Source of the DNA: Cyrtodaria siliqua
Taxonomy: Eukaryota; Mollusca; Bivalvia; Adapedonta; Hiatellidae
Assembly (NCBI GenBank): GCA_037043455.1
Contig: JAWPHD010000003.1
Coordinates: forward strand, 992,001 to 1,056,000
Reading direction: 5' to 3'
DNA: 64,000 bases
Numbering within the stretch: position 1 is the stretch's first letter; every line of letters starts with the position of its first letter. The position numbers and the translations under genes are program-made. Below, one piece after another: positions 30,150 to 42,110 of this stretch. Below the pieces are notes generated by a model, which saw nothing but the letters and a program-made list of their open reading frames with translations, had not been told where the DNA came from and did no database searches.

Positions 30150-31090
30150 CTTATTCTGCCTGGGGTCTTACCATCGTCTTATATGCTGCCTCCCTGATGT
30201 TTTGTTGTTTGGGTTTAATAGTTCGCTTCAAGAAACCTAAAATCTTGTTGGCGTTGGAGCATACCTTGTCAGTGTGGTTATTCCAGGAGAGATCTTCGCT
30301 GATATCTACACCCAAATGTTTTGCTTCAGACACTGCAACAAGATCTTGACCATGGATGGAATATGTGTGTTTAATTGGGTGTTTGGACTTAGTGATATGT
30401 AAAACTTGACATTTGCCCGGATTAAAAATCATATCCCACTTTTTCTCCCATATTTGAAGGGTGTCAAGATCGATCCCGTTGTAATGTCATGCAGTTATTA
30501 GGACTATCAACGGTCAGATATACTGCAGTGTCAGCTGCAAAAACACGAACTTGTGATATTATATTTTCAGGAAGGTCGTTGATATATAATGGGAAAAGTA
30601 TTGAGCCTAGGATAGAGCCTTGTTGTACGCCTGACGTTACTGGTATGTTTGAGGATGACTCACCTTCTATAATAACACGCTGTGTGCCTCCAGATAGGAA
30701 GGCCCTGATCCAGTTTAGGGGGCTTCCCGTAATACCATGTTTATTGAGTTTGTATAGTAGTTTCAGATGATTTAACATATCGATAGCTTTACTGAAATAT
30801 ATGAGAATAAGGTCGGTTTGGTGACCAGCAGACAGTTTGCGGCTGAGATCCTCGACAAGTTGGACAAGTTGTGTCTCACAGAATCTCCTCTCTATGAAGC
30901 CGTGTTGTAAATCGTAAAGGATGTTATAAAGGTTAAAGTGCCTTACCAAGTGCGATCCAACAATGTGTTCCATCAGTTTGCAAGCTATGCAAGTAAGGGA
31001 TATTGGCCTGTAGTTGGCTGGGTCACTTTTATCTCCTTTTTTTGAATAACGGGCTTACCATGGCTTGGGACCAGTCTGACGGAACCTGAC
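30150..31090 (-). pseudogene. reverse-transcriptase relic (CR1/L2-like), minus strand
   Basis: Legible leftward from 31080: VPSDWSQAMVSPLFKKGD-type sequence in mixed frames, then MEHIVGSHLVRHFNLYNIL, QHGFIERRFCETQL, the palm region GVQQGSILGSILFPLYINDL, and FAADTAVYL, where the normal FADD motif is changed. After a shift comes FNPGKCQVLHITKSK and AKHLGVDISEDLSWNNH, ending near 30150. Frameshifts and the altered FADD box show that it is inactive. 5' and 3' truncated. Confidence 0.85.
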
Positions 31091-31396
31091 CACAGTCGTC
31101 ATAATAAAGATAATAATTTGTGTTTAGGGTAGTTTTTAAGCACGAACGTCGGTCATCTTTTTTTCATCACAATTTCACACTTCCTGGTTTGAGAACAAAA
31201 CACTCAATTAAAATGTGCTGAAAACACGAACAACCCACGCAAATCGTGAAAAGGATACTTACAATTACGTTTTGCAGCAACTAACTTGGAAATGAGAGCA
31301 TTTTTCAATCATTGCATTTCGATTTTGTCAACAATGTTTGCTAATTAAAAGACTAAATCAGCCGACTTTAAAACCGAGAAGAAAACAAACAAACAC
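31091..31396. other. no gene recognised
   Basis: Unassigned sequence between the RT relic and the minisatellite. Confidence 0.35.
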
Positions 31397-31492
31397 TAAT
31401 AATGTGTTGTTCGAATTATTAATAATGTGTTGTTCGAATTATTAATAATGTGTTGTTCGAATTATTAATAATTGGTTGTTCGAATTATCATT
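31397..31492. repeat. 23-bp minisatellite, four units
   Basis: TAATAATGTGTTGTTCGAAT units repeated three times almost exactly, with a fourth diverged unit (TAATAATTGGTTGTTCGAAT). Confidence 0.95.
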
Positions 31493-31837
31493 AACATGTT
31501 TGCCGGTGTTAATTTTTTTTTATTGATAAACGCGTGTTTGTTAATTACACAATCGATTGTTATGCCAATAGAATACATTAATCACACGATTTTTAATTGT
31601 TCACACAATGCAGTCGAGGTTTTACCAGTTGTTCTATAGAAAAGTTAAAAAGATAATTTAATTTTGCTCGCTTAATAAATAATTTAAATGTACTGTATTG
31701 TTATCCCCACCAACATTATCCAGACTGAACAAATTAACCGCTTGATAATTGCGGCAACGCTTCTATTTCGTTTACCGTCTCGAGATTCCTCTCGTTCATT
31801 TTACCTTTGAAGAAATTGTTCGGAATAACATCAATCA

Positions 31838-32290
31838 ATAGAAAGGTTATTTATTCGGCTTTCTAACCATGCATCTTATGTAAATGTTCATTAAACAATA
31901 CATGTATATGTTTGACGACCAAAACATTAAACACATGGTGATGTGCATAAACGCTTTAAGAAAATACAACATGCGATACATTTCCTATCCAACTCGAGAT
32001 TTTACCTATTTATTTAACAGTTATTTGGAATAAAATTACACCATTAGAAAGGTTATTTATCTGGCGTTCTAACCATGCATCTTATTTAAATAAGTATTAA
32101 ACAATAAATGTTTGATGACCAAAACAATAAACACATGGTGATGAGCGTAAATGCTTTAAGAAAAGGAAAAACGCGATACATTTCCGTTTCAACTCGAGAA
32201 TTTGCCTATTTATTTAACCGTTATTTGAAATAAAATTACATCATTGGAAAGGTTATTTAGTTGGCGTTCTGGTAATGTAAAATATATAAA
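31838..32290. repeat. tandem repeat with about 205-bp period, 2.2 units
   Basis: GAAAGGTTATTTATTCGGC, GAAAGGTTATTTATCTGGC and GAAAGGTTATTTAGTTGGC start successive units near 31840, 32045 and 32250. Landmarks in each are CATGGTGATG and CAACTCGAGA. Confidence 0.85.
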
Positions 32291-33030
32291 AATTCAGTAA
32301 AACAAGGATATGTAATGTCTGTTTGCAATGTAGATGGGTGTACCGTATATCGAGGCCTCTTGCATACCGCCACAATATCGATAATTGCAGCTTATAATCG
32401 ATAAAATTACCTGGACGACAAGTGTTTGCAGAAACTGTTTAATATTGACAGTTTCTGTTAATAGTCTGCATTATTTGACAAGGGGCTCGTCTATCACGGC
32501 GGTGGATTACTCCTCCAGGATACAGTCTGTAAATCGAGATGCCACACAAAAAAAGTACCTGCCCACGAGACCCAAGTCACGACATCGGGTATCTGTAATC
32601 CGTTGCCAGTTTCGCATAAATACCACGTAATTAGTGTGTGAACTGATATGGAGGTGTCAGACATATCGGGTAGATCGAACAGCAATACAATTAAATTGCC
32701 GGTTCATACGCAACCTTCTATTTTTAAATGATGTGCCCCGGCAAATGTCCCGATCGCTAAAAAAATCAGTACAAGCATATGACGACAGTACGCAATCACA
32801 ATCACAATCTCAGTCCTTATTGTCCGAAAATTGATCACGTGGTCATGTGTCTAAGCCTACGAGGAGCACTGATAACGTTAGGACACAGTCACTTGCAACG
32901 GGAAACCGAAATAGACTGTCACAAGATCGACCGAGTTTGCCAACAACAGGCAATCGCTCAACAATGAGAACACTTTAAATGAAGATACGCTCGGCGGTGA
33001 CTGCCCTAGTTAGGAAGGCCAGGAGAAGAA
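32291..33030. other. no confident gene
   Basis: Frames at 32385-32630 and 32634-32967 have no recognised domain. Because a retrotransposon endonuclease starts just downstream in the same direction, part of this may be a decayed ORF1 or 5' UTR; this is only positional inference. Confidence 0.35.
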
Positions 33031-34450
33031 AAACATTAGATGTGCTCTACTTAATATTCAGGGCTTAGTGTCACGTAGAAGAAATAAACTTTATTAGTCC
33101 AGAAATTGTTGCTTTGTTTGAGCAAAACGGTATAATTTTACTTACTGAAACATGGTCCAATGATTTAATAGATTTTCATGTTGTTAATTTTGATGAATTT
33201 TTTCTTCATCGAACTATGTAAACTAAATAAACGTGAGTCTGGTGGAATTATTATTTACCTACTTAGTGAATTAGTTGCAAGTGATATTCTATATTTAAAT
33301 AGTGAAGATGATATCATATGGGTTAAAATTAGCGGAACTAAACTAAAAATTGAAGGTGATTTATTTGCAGGTTTATATTATGTTATACCTGAAGGTAGCA
33401 GTAGACAATCCATGGTTGAAAATGGAGTTTTTGATAGATTGTTAGACTCTTTTGTTTATATACATAATACTACAAATGGTCAATGTCACATTTTACTCGG
33501 GGTGATTATAATAGCAGAACATCTGATAATGCTGATTACGTAACTTATGATTCCGACTTTAATACCGATGCACTACCGAATGATTATACTACGGATAGCT
33601 TTTTACCGAGATATTCACAAGATATTGAGCATTTAAATAGCGTTCGTTTAGTGCAGTGTGGCGGCTGTAAAAAGTCTCCCCGTGCTACGAATCAGTAGTG
33701 TTATTTTTACTGGTCCTTTGGGACCAACGAGCCCAATATAGGTGGCTTTGAAGTAGAATACCGCTTAAGCCGGTGCTAGGGGGCGTGAGAGGTGTTGCTT
33801 CTTCCATTACTTCTCATGAACAGTCTCAATAAAACCGAGTCTGCTGCTTTATTCTCTTAATTGTGTTTGTTGCTCCAAAAGGATCATTTTTATCAGTATT
33901 TATGGTACAATTTTTCTTGATTTATGTTCGCAGACTGGGGTTCGAATATTAAATGGTCGCGTTGGTGATGATGCAGGAATTGGAAAATATACTTTTGTTG
34001 GAAGTATAGGCAGTAGTTTGGTTGGTTATGTATTAGTTTCTGAATCTATTTTCTATAAAATCTCTAGCTTCGTTGCTGAAGATCAGAATATTTTAACGGG
34101 TCATTGTATTATTAAATTTGTTTTAGAAAGTGAAGTTAATTCTTGTAACAATCCGATGAAAATATTGAAAATAAAGATACAAGTTCTGAAACGGATTGCA
34201 AATTTTTAGGTAGCAAATTATATGTTTGGAATAGTGAATCTATAGGTGATTTTGTAACATCCCTGGATTCAGACCATGTTGTATCCCAGTTGAATGCATT
34301 AAAGGTGACTATAAAAATAATAGCGTTAATGAAAACGTTATTAATACTGCAGTTAACGAATTTGTAAATGTTATTGAAAGCGTTGCTGATCCTTTATTTA
34401 AGAAGACAATATTAGGCCATGAGCCATACATTTGTTACCATCTCAAGGGA
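33031..34450 (+). pseudogene. non-LTR retrotransposon endonuclease relic, interrupted by a SINE-like repeat
   Basis: APE-type endonuclease features in order: LLNIQGL (about 33048), ILLTETWSND (33135), ESGGIIIYL (33236), and after the catalytic middle a GDYNSRTSDNADYV block (about 33501). The frame breaks at 33641 where the repeat enters. It resumes at about 33935 with GVRILNGRVGDDAGIGKYTFVG and QNILTGHCIIKF, the latter corresponding to the SDH-type motif but altered. More of the following linker (KFLGSKLYVWNSESI) reaches about 34400, then it is truncated and satellite begins. No RT part remains. Confidence 0.75.
33641..33903 (+). repeat. dispersed SINE-like repeat, copy B
   Basis: Full-looking copy of the family also at 29799-30040 and 970-1056. 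It starts CGTTCGTTTAGTGCAGTGTG and ends TTTTTATCAGTATTTATGG. It sits inside the endonuclease coding sequence. Confidence 0.85.
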
Positions 34451-34559
34451 CAAATTCTTACTAGTACCATGTTATTGAGTACCTTCTAGAGAAACAAAAA
34501 TTCCATGATAGCAGTGCCAACACGGTAGCTGATTCCTGTTATTTGGGTTATCTCCCCCT

Positions 34560-35394
34560 TTTATATAAAAATCAGGTTTTCGCTGAAACAACAAGAGCTA
34601 CAGGTCTAATATTTTGCATGTATCATCAGTTTAGGGTCTTTTACCAAAATATTTATAAAATGGTGACCCCGGGGTCAAATATGGCCCAGTCCCTGGGGTA
34701 ACAGTTTTACATGGAGTTCTGTAAGAAATCTTTAAAATAAAACTGTAAGAGCTACACATGCAGCATAAGCTTATGGTCCTCTAGCAAGTTTGTTAAAATA
34801 TTGACTCTTGTGTCATATTTGGCTCCGCCCCAGGGGTCATATATTTACATAGAGTCATGTAGAATATCTTTAAAAGCTTTATTTCTCTGAAAAAAAAAAA
34901 AAAGCCAGAGGTCTACTATTTTGCATGTAGTAATAGTTTCTGGTTCTATAAAAACTTTGTTCAAATGCGTGACCCTGTGTTCAAATGTTGCCCGGTTCTG
35001 GGATCACAGTTTTACAAAGAGTTATATAGGAAAGTCCATACAAATATTCTTCTCTGAAACTACAAGAGCTAGAGGTCTAACTAATACTATGCACACAGCA
35101 TAAGAGCATCGATCTCTACCAATTTTGTTTAAATGGTGATCCTATGGTCGAATTTCGCCCGGTCCCGGGGGTCACACTTTTACACAGAGTTATGTAGGAA
35201 CGTCTATAAACATCTTCTTCTCGAAACTACACGAGCTAGAGGTATAATAAGCTGCATGTAGTTTAAGATTATTGTCCTCTACTAAGTCATTTAAATGGCG
35301 ACCCTGGAATCAAGCCTGGAATCAAGTTTAGCCCAGTCCCGGGGATCACGCTATTACATTGAGATATATAAGGAAACATATTAAAACATCTTCT
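34560..35394. repeat. diverged satellite array, period about 165 bp, about five units
   Basis: Each unit contains a CTGAAAC(T/A)ACAAGAGCTA block, a CATGTA/CATAAG block, AAATGGTGACCC-like, GCCC(A/G)GTCCC and a GGTCACAGTTTTACATAGAG-like block. Units are only moderately similar. The array is cut at 35397 and continues at 41409. Confidence 0.8.
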
Positions 35395-35799
35395 CTGCAG
35401 TAGGAACGCCACGGACCTATAACATATCAGTTCTGTTCGCATTTTAACTCCGCGAACATGGACTATGTCTTTGTATTTTACGGACTATTTTACGAATTTT
35501 CAATTAAAACAGACGCCATTTTTTTACACCCGAAATTGTGCGCGCTGCGTCGGCGAGCACTACGGGAACCTATGGAGTCTAACAACACGCGTAAAGTGTT
35601 TCATACCGTAGTTTATGTAAAAACTAATACCTTACCGGACGAAATAACGTCCCATTATGTTTCTACACGATGCAGTGCTGGTGACTGACAGGTCACCGTG
35701 ACATAACTTGACACGTGAAATTGACATGTTGGTCAAATTGGATTTGGGATTACTGTCTGCTGCTAGAGGTCCATGATCAAGGTATTTGTTTTGTCATTA

Positions 35800-36720
35800 A
35801 AATGTGTTTGTTAATAAACAGTACACACCACTTTAGATCGTACATATTTAGACATTAGCCAAATATAGTGCCTAAAAAAGTGGCGTATACTGTTTAATAG
35901 AAAGTTCATATTTTTCGTGTACTCCGATCTTTCCAGTAACTGGATGTACTGTAAACTGTAGAACGTTTCGTGGAATAAAATAGTTACTAGTAGAAATGCT
36001 ATCAATGTCCCCCGCACCCCCGCCCACCCAAGTAGGGTAGATGTGGGGGGGGGGGGGGATGGGGCTGGGTAGATGGAGCTTGAATACCGAAAACAAGGAG
36101 GGGGTAAGGAAACTAGAAACCCCCTCCACCCCCACCCCTCAGATGCATGAATGTAAATTGTTAGCGTTGTCTCTTTATCGTTATGTTATTCCCATTTTCT
36201 CGCACATTCGTGAATACATACCCGATACAACTACCATTGAAACAATGTAAACAGCCATTGACAGGTCAGATTCATATTTATGTACAGTAACATAGATCTA
36301 CATACACATATGTGTACATATATATCCATGACAGTAAGTAGAGTTTTGAGTTTTCCTTTATAAATATGTTACATTATGTATAACAAAGGATAAACTCTGT
36401 CTGTTTGATCATTGACATTGGATTGATGTTGTTTTTCAGAGAGGCCTCAAATGTGAATCGTGCCCTTGAGCAATTCTAAGTGAATTGATACTGACGCCTT
36501 CAGAATGTCAAGCCGAGTTAAATGCCATTGGATCATGTTGAGGTGGGAGCCCTTTTAAAAAATGTTTACACTTGTGTAGTTCTTTAAATGGAGCTTGTGT
36601 TATGCTTGCACGGTGCTGTTCAAAGTTACAGTAAAAAATGTTTTCGGTGATAATGCAGCGTGATTGTCATATGAGCTCGTGTAAACTACATGTACTGGAT
36701 ACATGCGAAAACAAGTTGTG
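35800..36720. other. non-coding interior with a G-run
   Basis: A run of 14 G at about 36044-36058 lies next to a C-rich patch (36006-36030) with which it can pair. No frame supported. Confidence 0.5.
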
Positions 36721-36724
36721 TTAA

Positions 36725-37013
36725 AGGGACACTAGGCAATCTTTATTTTTTTTAAACTTCTCGAGTTCGGTCAATTTTTCTGCATAATTTGCATTTGTGC
36801 ATCATTAATATTATTTATTAGAATAGTTTAGAACTGTTGATAATAGTGCACCTATAATATAGTTAAGTGTTTGATAAAATAACGAAGACAAAATGAAACA
36901 CTTTTATTTAATTTTTAATGCAAGCAGGTTTAAATTTAAAATGTTACCAGGTTAACAAATGGAGATGCTAATGTTAATGCTTGATAAATACTTCAAGAGT
37001 GCCGTGTGTCCCT
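36725..37013. mobile_element. MITE with TTAA target duplication
   Basis: Ends AGGGACACTAGGCAAT and (inverted) AGGGACACACGGCACT, flanked by TTAA on both sides (36721-36724, 37014-37017). The size of 289 bp and the TTAA duplication fit piggyBac/Kolobok-type MITEs. A lone similar end (TTAAAGGGACACAGAGCA) occurs at 37073. Confidence 0.7.
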
Positions 37014-37017
37014 TTAA

Positions 37018-37935
37018 CATCAACTAATTACAATATTATTATGGTCTATGTGATGGGTCCCCAATTTATTAAAGGGACACAGAGCAAATTTTCAATCTTG
37101 TGTCTGTTTTACACATTTTCACATCAGAACAGACCACACATCTACAAACGTGTCTTCTCAACTGCCCTATTTAATCGTGTTTTATTACTAAAACTAGCGG
37201 CATCACCAGGTTTTGAGATAGAAAATAAATAGTTGTATATTAATATTTTCTCCCCATGTAAAATGACCTTACTAAGTCATTAAAGTAAAATATCCTATGA
37301 ACAAAACGTGTAAAATTTAACAATTTTAGATTTTTGGCAAGAGTTGTATTTTATTCCCCTTCTAGTAAAAATGGCTTATAGAGCATTGCACCATCTGTCA
37401 GATTTAACTTTCCTTGTAATATATTCTTGCTGTAGTACTGTTGGGTGAAAAATACATTAAAATTGTTCTGTAATCATGTCAGGTCAATCATATACTCGTA
37501 TGATACACAATATAATATGTATTTGATGTGCCATTTACTCAGTTTTGGTCAAGGGACGTTTATAGCATATCGGCTTTGAATCCAGTGAACACGGATTCAA
37601 GTCTTACTGGCGCTACTGGGTTACTTTGATGTATCCTGCTAGCCCATTGTGTCAAACTGTCCCATTCCCCTTAACATGCCCTAGCTCCCCCTAGCAACAC
37701 CTGATTCAAATTGAATACTGTACGCGACTTTTTTTTTTTTTTTATTTCAGGCTGCACGTCATGTGGAAGAAGACTTCATGTACACCACTGGCCAGAGTCA
37801 ATGCTGTAGTTTATGTTCGCTTAATTATTTGCTTAATAAAGTATACATATGAACTAAAATATTGTCTTTATAAATATGTCTACCACCACAAAGTGGTAGG
37901 TGAGACAGATTATATTTGGCCTTTCCGTTCGTCCG
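37018..37935. other. non-coding, with poly(T) at 37731-37747
   Basis: No supported gene. The T-run followed by ATTTCAG could be a splice-acceptor-like coincidence. Confidence 0.35.
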
Positions 37936-38990
37936 TCACAAATCTTGTCTGCGCTATTTGTTGGATTTTTACGAAACTTTGTAAGAAGCATCAGTATGTG
38001 CATATCAAATATTGAAGGTCAAGGGCGCCGTGACCCAATAATGACCATGAAAAACCTTGTCTGCACTGTGCACTTCCCCAGAAGCAAATCTCATCAAAAT
38101 TCATGGTTTGAGTGCATTTGGTGAGAGAATGATGCCTTTTGATTTTGATGTCATTAGGTCAAAGATCATTGTCACCGTAACATGATAATGTAAAATGTTG
38201 TAAACTGTAAGTGAAATATCATGAACTTAATGGATGGATTGCTTCTGGCGAGAGGGTGATCCTTTTGACTGTGAGTGGGTCAACGGTCAAGGTCACAGAC
38301 CGGATAATGAAACGCATTGTCCGCACTGTAACTTCTGTTTTCCTGAAGGAAGTCTGTTGAAACGCCATGGGTTGACTGCCTGTTATAAGACTATTGCATC
38401 GTTTGATGATTTTGAGGTTAATATGTCAAAAGGATAATATAACCCTAATACCTTGGCCACAATGCAACTCCTTATTTACTGAAGCAAATACATGTATCAT
38501 GAAACTATATGGGTTGACTGCATTTGGTGAGAGAATGGCCCCTATTTAGTTCGAGATCAAATGTCAAGGTCACTGATCCGATCATGAAAACCATTGTCCG
38601 CACCGTAACTCTATTTTCCCTGAAGTAAATATATTCAAACGACATGGGTTGACTGCCTTTTGAAAGAGTATGATCCCTATTAATATTGAGGTCAATAAAT
38701 CTAAGGTCAACGTCACAGTGACTTGATAATGAAAAATCATGTCCGCAATGAAACTCTTTTTTACTTTCTCTAAAGCTAATTTCATAAAACGTCATACTTT
38801 GACTGCCTTTGGTGAAATGATAATCCCTGTTTATTTTGAAGTCAGTAGTTGAAAGGTCCGTTACCATGACCGGAAAATGAAAAGTCTTGTCCACACAGTT
38901 TTTCCTTTTACCTAAAGCAAATTTCATGAAACTTCATTGGTGGACAGTGGAAAGAGGATGATCCGTTTGATTTTTAGGTCAAAAGTCAAG
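37936..38990. repeat. diverged tandem repeat, period about 130-170 bp
   Basis: Recurring blocks: GGTCAAGGTCAC-like, GATAATGAAAA(C/G)C(A/T)TTGTC, CGCACTGTAAC, and CAT(G/A)AAAC...CATGGGTTGACTGCCTTTGG. About seven units. Minus-strand open frames here (38505-38927) are by-products. Confidence 0.8.
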
Positions 38991-39515
38991 TTCCTGCTGA
39001 CATCCATTATCAAACATTTATAAACAAGGATAAGCATATGGTACAACACACATGTTATAATAGTAATGGTATAATATATGAATATTTTCTTGCACAATGT
39101 AGAATCCAGTAAAACAAGTGGGTTTTTTCATCGATACTGTCGCCTGTGAACCAAACCACTTGTTGCTAAATTACAGGATTCAACAGTGTGTAAGACATAT
39201 TCCGAAATCATAAATTATTTTTTATTTTATTAAAGAAACAAAACATGCTATTTAATGAAACAGACGTATTCAAATTTTCAAAGTAGCAATATTCGCAGAA
39301 TATAGTAGATTTCAACTGCTGAAAACAAACATGTATTTTTTTTTCAGGAAAAAACATTTCTATGAATATAGTATTTATCATCGTTATATATTTTTAGGAA
39401 ATGTTTAATATGTCTGTTTTCAAATACCACAGATCGTAACACACCGCACATGTATATTAAGTATTTACTTTCAGTAGTAGTGAGTATGACTGCGTTCTGG
39501 GACCATACAAATAAA
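38991..39515. other. non-coding interior of the 6-kb element
   Basis: AT-rich sequence without a recognisable frame or repeat; it includes a short inverted pair (CCAGTAAAACAAGTGG near 39107 and CCACTTGTTGCTAAATTACAGG near 39157). Confidence 0.35.
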
Positions 39516-39519
39516 TATA

Positions 39520-39527
39520 AATTAATA

Positions 39528-39582
<55 letters not shown>
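39520..39582. repeat. (TA)n microsatellite
   Basis: About 50 bases of TA units, interrupted once near 39540. Confidence 0.9.
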
Positions 39583-39583
<1 letters not shown>

Positions 39584-39819
39584 CTATATATGCCCTATAA
39601 AGATAACAGACCCGCACTTTTCGGATTCACGCGTACAGTGTTTCACAACACCACAAACCATTGACACAATTTCATGTCCACATATTATGTTATGCAATCT
39701 TCGAGTTTACACAAAATCATGTTTGTTACTGACAGTAGCATGTCTGTTACTCGTCAGTCATGACATTGTTTGTTAAAATAAATTGGGCACTCTGACATTA
39801 ACCCAAAGCATGTATACAA

Positions 39820-41125
39820 CATATATACAGAGGAGAGCTGTATCTATATGATTTTGTTTTTATTCTCGCTTCTAAAATGACGAAATAAATCGATTTAAAT
39901 AAAAGGCGCATTCTCAGCAATACACAACGTATTGTGTGTACGTTGGTGGGGAAGCCGACGGGGTTGGAGGGATACAGTCATACTACCGTAATGTTGCTCT
40001 CATAAATACTGTGAACATACTACATCAATAATATAACAACTACTGAACAATGCTGAAATCGATTTATCTTTATAAATGAATTCATAATTCCACAATTTTA
40101 TTCCGTGCGAACATCGATTTGGAACGTCGAATCGGCGTATTTAAGCGATTGCGGTGTACTTCGTTAATTTTCGGGGTGGTGGTGGTGGTGGGGGGAAGTA
40201 CTTGCCTCCGGGTTTTTTATATTTATATATCTACAGAGAAAAAATGTATTTACGCGTACATGCTTTTTTCTTTCTAAAATGATGAAATCAATCGAATTTG
40301 ATTAAAACTGCGCATTCGCAGCTATATACAACTTAATCAATACGGTATAGAGGGTGGTGGGGGTGGCATGAGGGCGGGGTTGCAGGGATACAACCGTAAT
40401 GGTGTCCTTGAAAAAGACTGCGAACATTCTACTCTAATAATTTATTAAATACAGAACAATGTTGAAATCAATATATATCTTAAAAGGATTTCACAATTTC
40501 ATGGTTTTATATCCCGCGTGTACATTAACTTCGAAAGGCGATTGTTCATATTTTAGCGAACACGGTGTACTTTGTTAATTTTGGGGAAAAAAAAGTACTT
40601 TTTTCTGATTGACTTTAATTTCGGTTTTTAATAGTAGACATGTCAATGAACACTTTCATGAAAAAAAAATCATTCTCGTTGTTAAAACTTCATTTTTTTG
40701 CAATTTTTTCGGATTCAAAAAATTAGCACTGCAATATATATTTTTACCATCCTCATTTCCTTTCCCGACGTACCGTTGCAATTTGGTTTGTTAAAACCTA
40801 TTCCGAACACTCCGGCATAAACCAAAAGCATGTATAGATCAGAAATTTAATCTGGAATGCATGGATACATACATTTGAAATATATGTATTGAAATAATAG
40901 AATTATTTCATTTCTTGTGTAAATGTATATGCGTTATGCCGTCTTTGAGTCCGTGGGTCATGTTAGTTAATTTTGGGGAAAAAAAAGTACTTGTCTCCGA
41001 TTTCATTAAAATTTTGCATATGGACAGAGGAAAGATTTATCTATGCGTACATGCATTTGTTTTTATTCTCGCTTCTAAAATGACGAAATAAATCGATTTT
41101 GATTTAAAAGCGCATTGTTGGCAAT
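39820..41125. repeat. three diverged large repeats (about 400-800 bp apart)
   Basis: The block CTCGCTTCTAAAATGACGAA followed by ATAAATCGATTT occurs at about 39863, 40275 and 41068. Each is preceded by ACAGAGGA/ACAGAGAA, and the first two are followed by GGTGG-rich and GGGATACA sequence. The first and third are closest in sequence. Confidence 0.75.
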
Positions 41126-41408
41126 TTAAACCTTAAAACAACCTAAATTCATCCCTTTGAAAAATACCTTTAACTATTAATGGAAATTACACGAAGTGTA
41201 CACCAATTATGTTCGACCAATGTAGTTTGTGAATATTATTACTTTAACAACGATCTGTGATGGTGTTTTGTTATAATCACAGTTTATAAATAAGAGGTGA
41301 AGAATCTGACCAGTGACAATTTTCCCGATAATGTCATTTTGTTATCGATTTTATCACGTGACCTTGTTTGATAAATATTCATACGCCATAGGGCTGGCGT
41401 TCCTACTG

Positions 41409-41560
41409 CTGATACTTCAAAAGCCAAATAACATTTCGCATGAATCAGGAGCTTATGATCCTCTACCTAGTGTGCTCAAATGGTGACAATGGGGTCAAAT
41501 ATGGCCACTACGGGGGTCACAGTTTTACAGATTTATATAAAGAAATTGTTGTTAAAAACA
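41409..41560. repeat. continuation of the 165-bp satellite after the 6-kb insertion
   Basis: CTGATACTTCAAAAGCCAAA continues the unit broken at 35397, followed by CTCAAATGGTGAC, GGGTCAAATATGGCC and GGGGGTCACAGTTTTACAG. Confidence 0.8.
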
Positions 41561-42110
41561 TGAGAGCACTTTGAGACCAGGCCAGTGGGTCTGTTGTTTA
41601 TGGCTTGAAAGGTATTATATTATAAAGCCTTTACCATGTTCAGACATCACATATTAAATAAATCCAAGAACTAAAATCATAAAGTGGACTACTGCGTTTT
41701 CAACTCATGGTAAAAGTAAAGAAAAGAAGAAGGCATTTTACGGTTAAACTGTTTATTTCTATGTGTTTGTAATACAAAATTGCATTACGTGCACTAGCAC
41801 CTGTTTGTCCGACATAACTTTTAAAGTATACATCTGTAAGTTTTACCGTGATCACTAAATGTGAACTATCCCGATGCACTGGGCACCGATCCCTATCTGG
41901 AAGCATTTAAAAGTGTCATCTTATATTGTATGCTTTATTGTCAAGTTAAGTTTTATTATTTAAATGAGATAAGTAGTATTTTTAATTGTCTTTTGTTATA
42001 CAATGCCTTAATTGCCAAATGTATCAAAACAACGATGAGCGGGGCATATATAAGGCCTGCAGGCATATTACAACTATTACAGGCATAACGACATACATTA
42101 ACTTGATTCT
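41561..42110. other. no gene recognised
   Basis: Short frames without domains; upstream flank of the Penelope-type relic. Confidence 0.35.

Larger units (their letters stand above)
35398..41408. mobile_element. 6.0-kb non-coding element with 14-bp terminal inverted repeats, inserted in satellite
   Basis: The left end CAGTAGGAACGCCA is matched by its exact reverse complement at 41395-41408. The satellite unit broken at 35397 resumes in register at 41409, and CTG occurs on both sides as a possible 3-bp duplication. Inside there is no transposase. Contents are a MITE, two tandem repeat blocks and microsatellites (listed separately). The 3-bp duplication and short ends do not identify a superfamily. 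Confidence 0.55.

Noticed and set aside
38505..38927. 140-codon minus-strand ORF
   Set aside because: Lies entirely in a diverged tandem repeat; the peptide repeats with the DNA units.
35398..41408. hAT assignment for the 6-kb element because its ends begin CAG
   Set aside because: No 8-bp duplication (CTTCTCTG against CTGATACT) and no transposase; superfamily left open.
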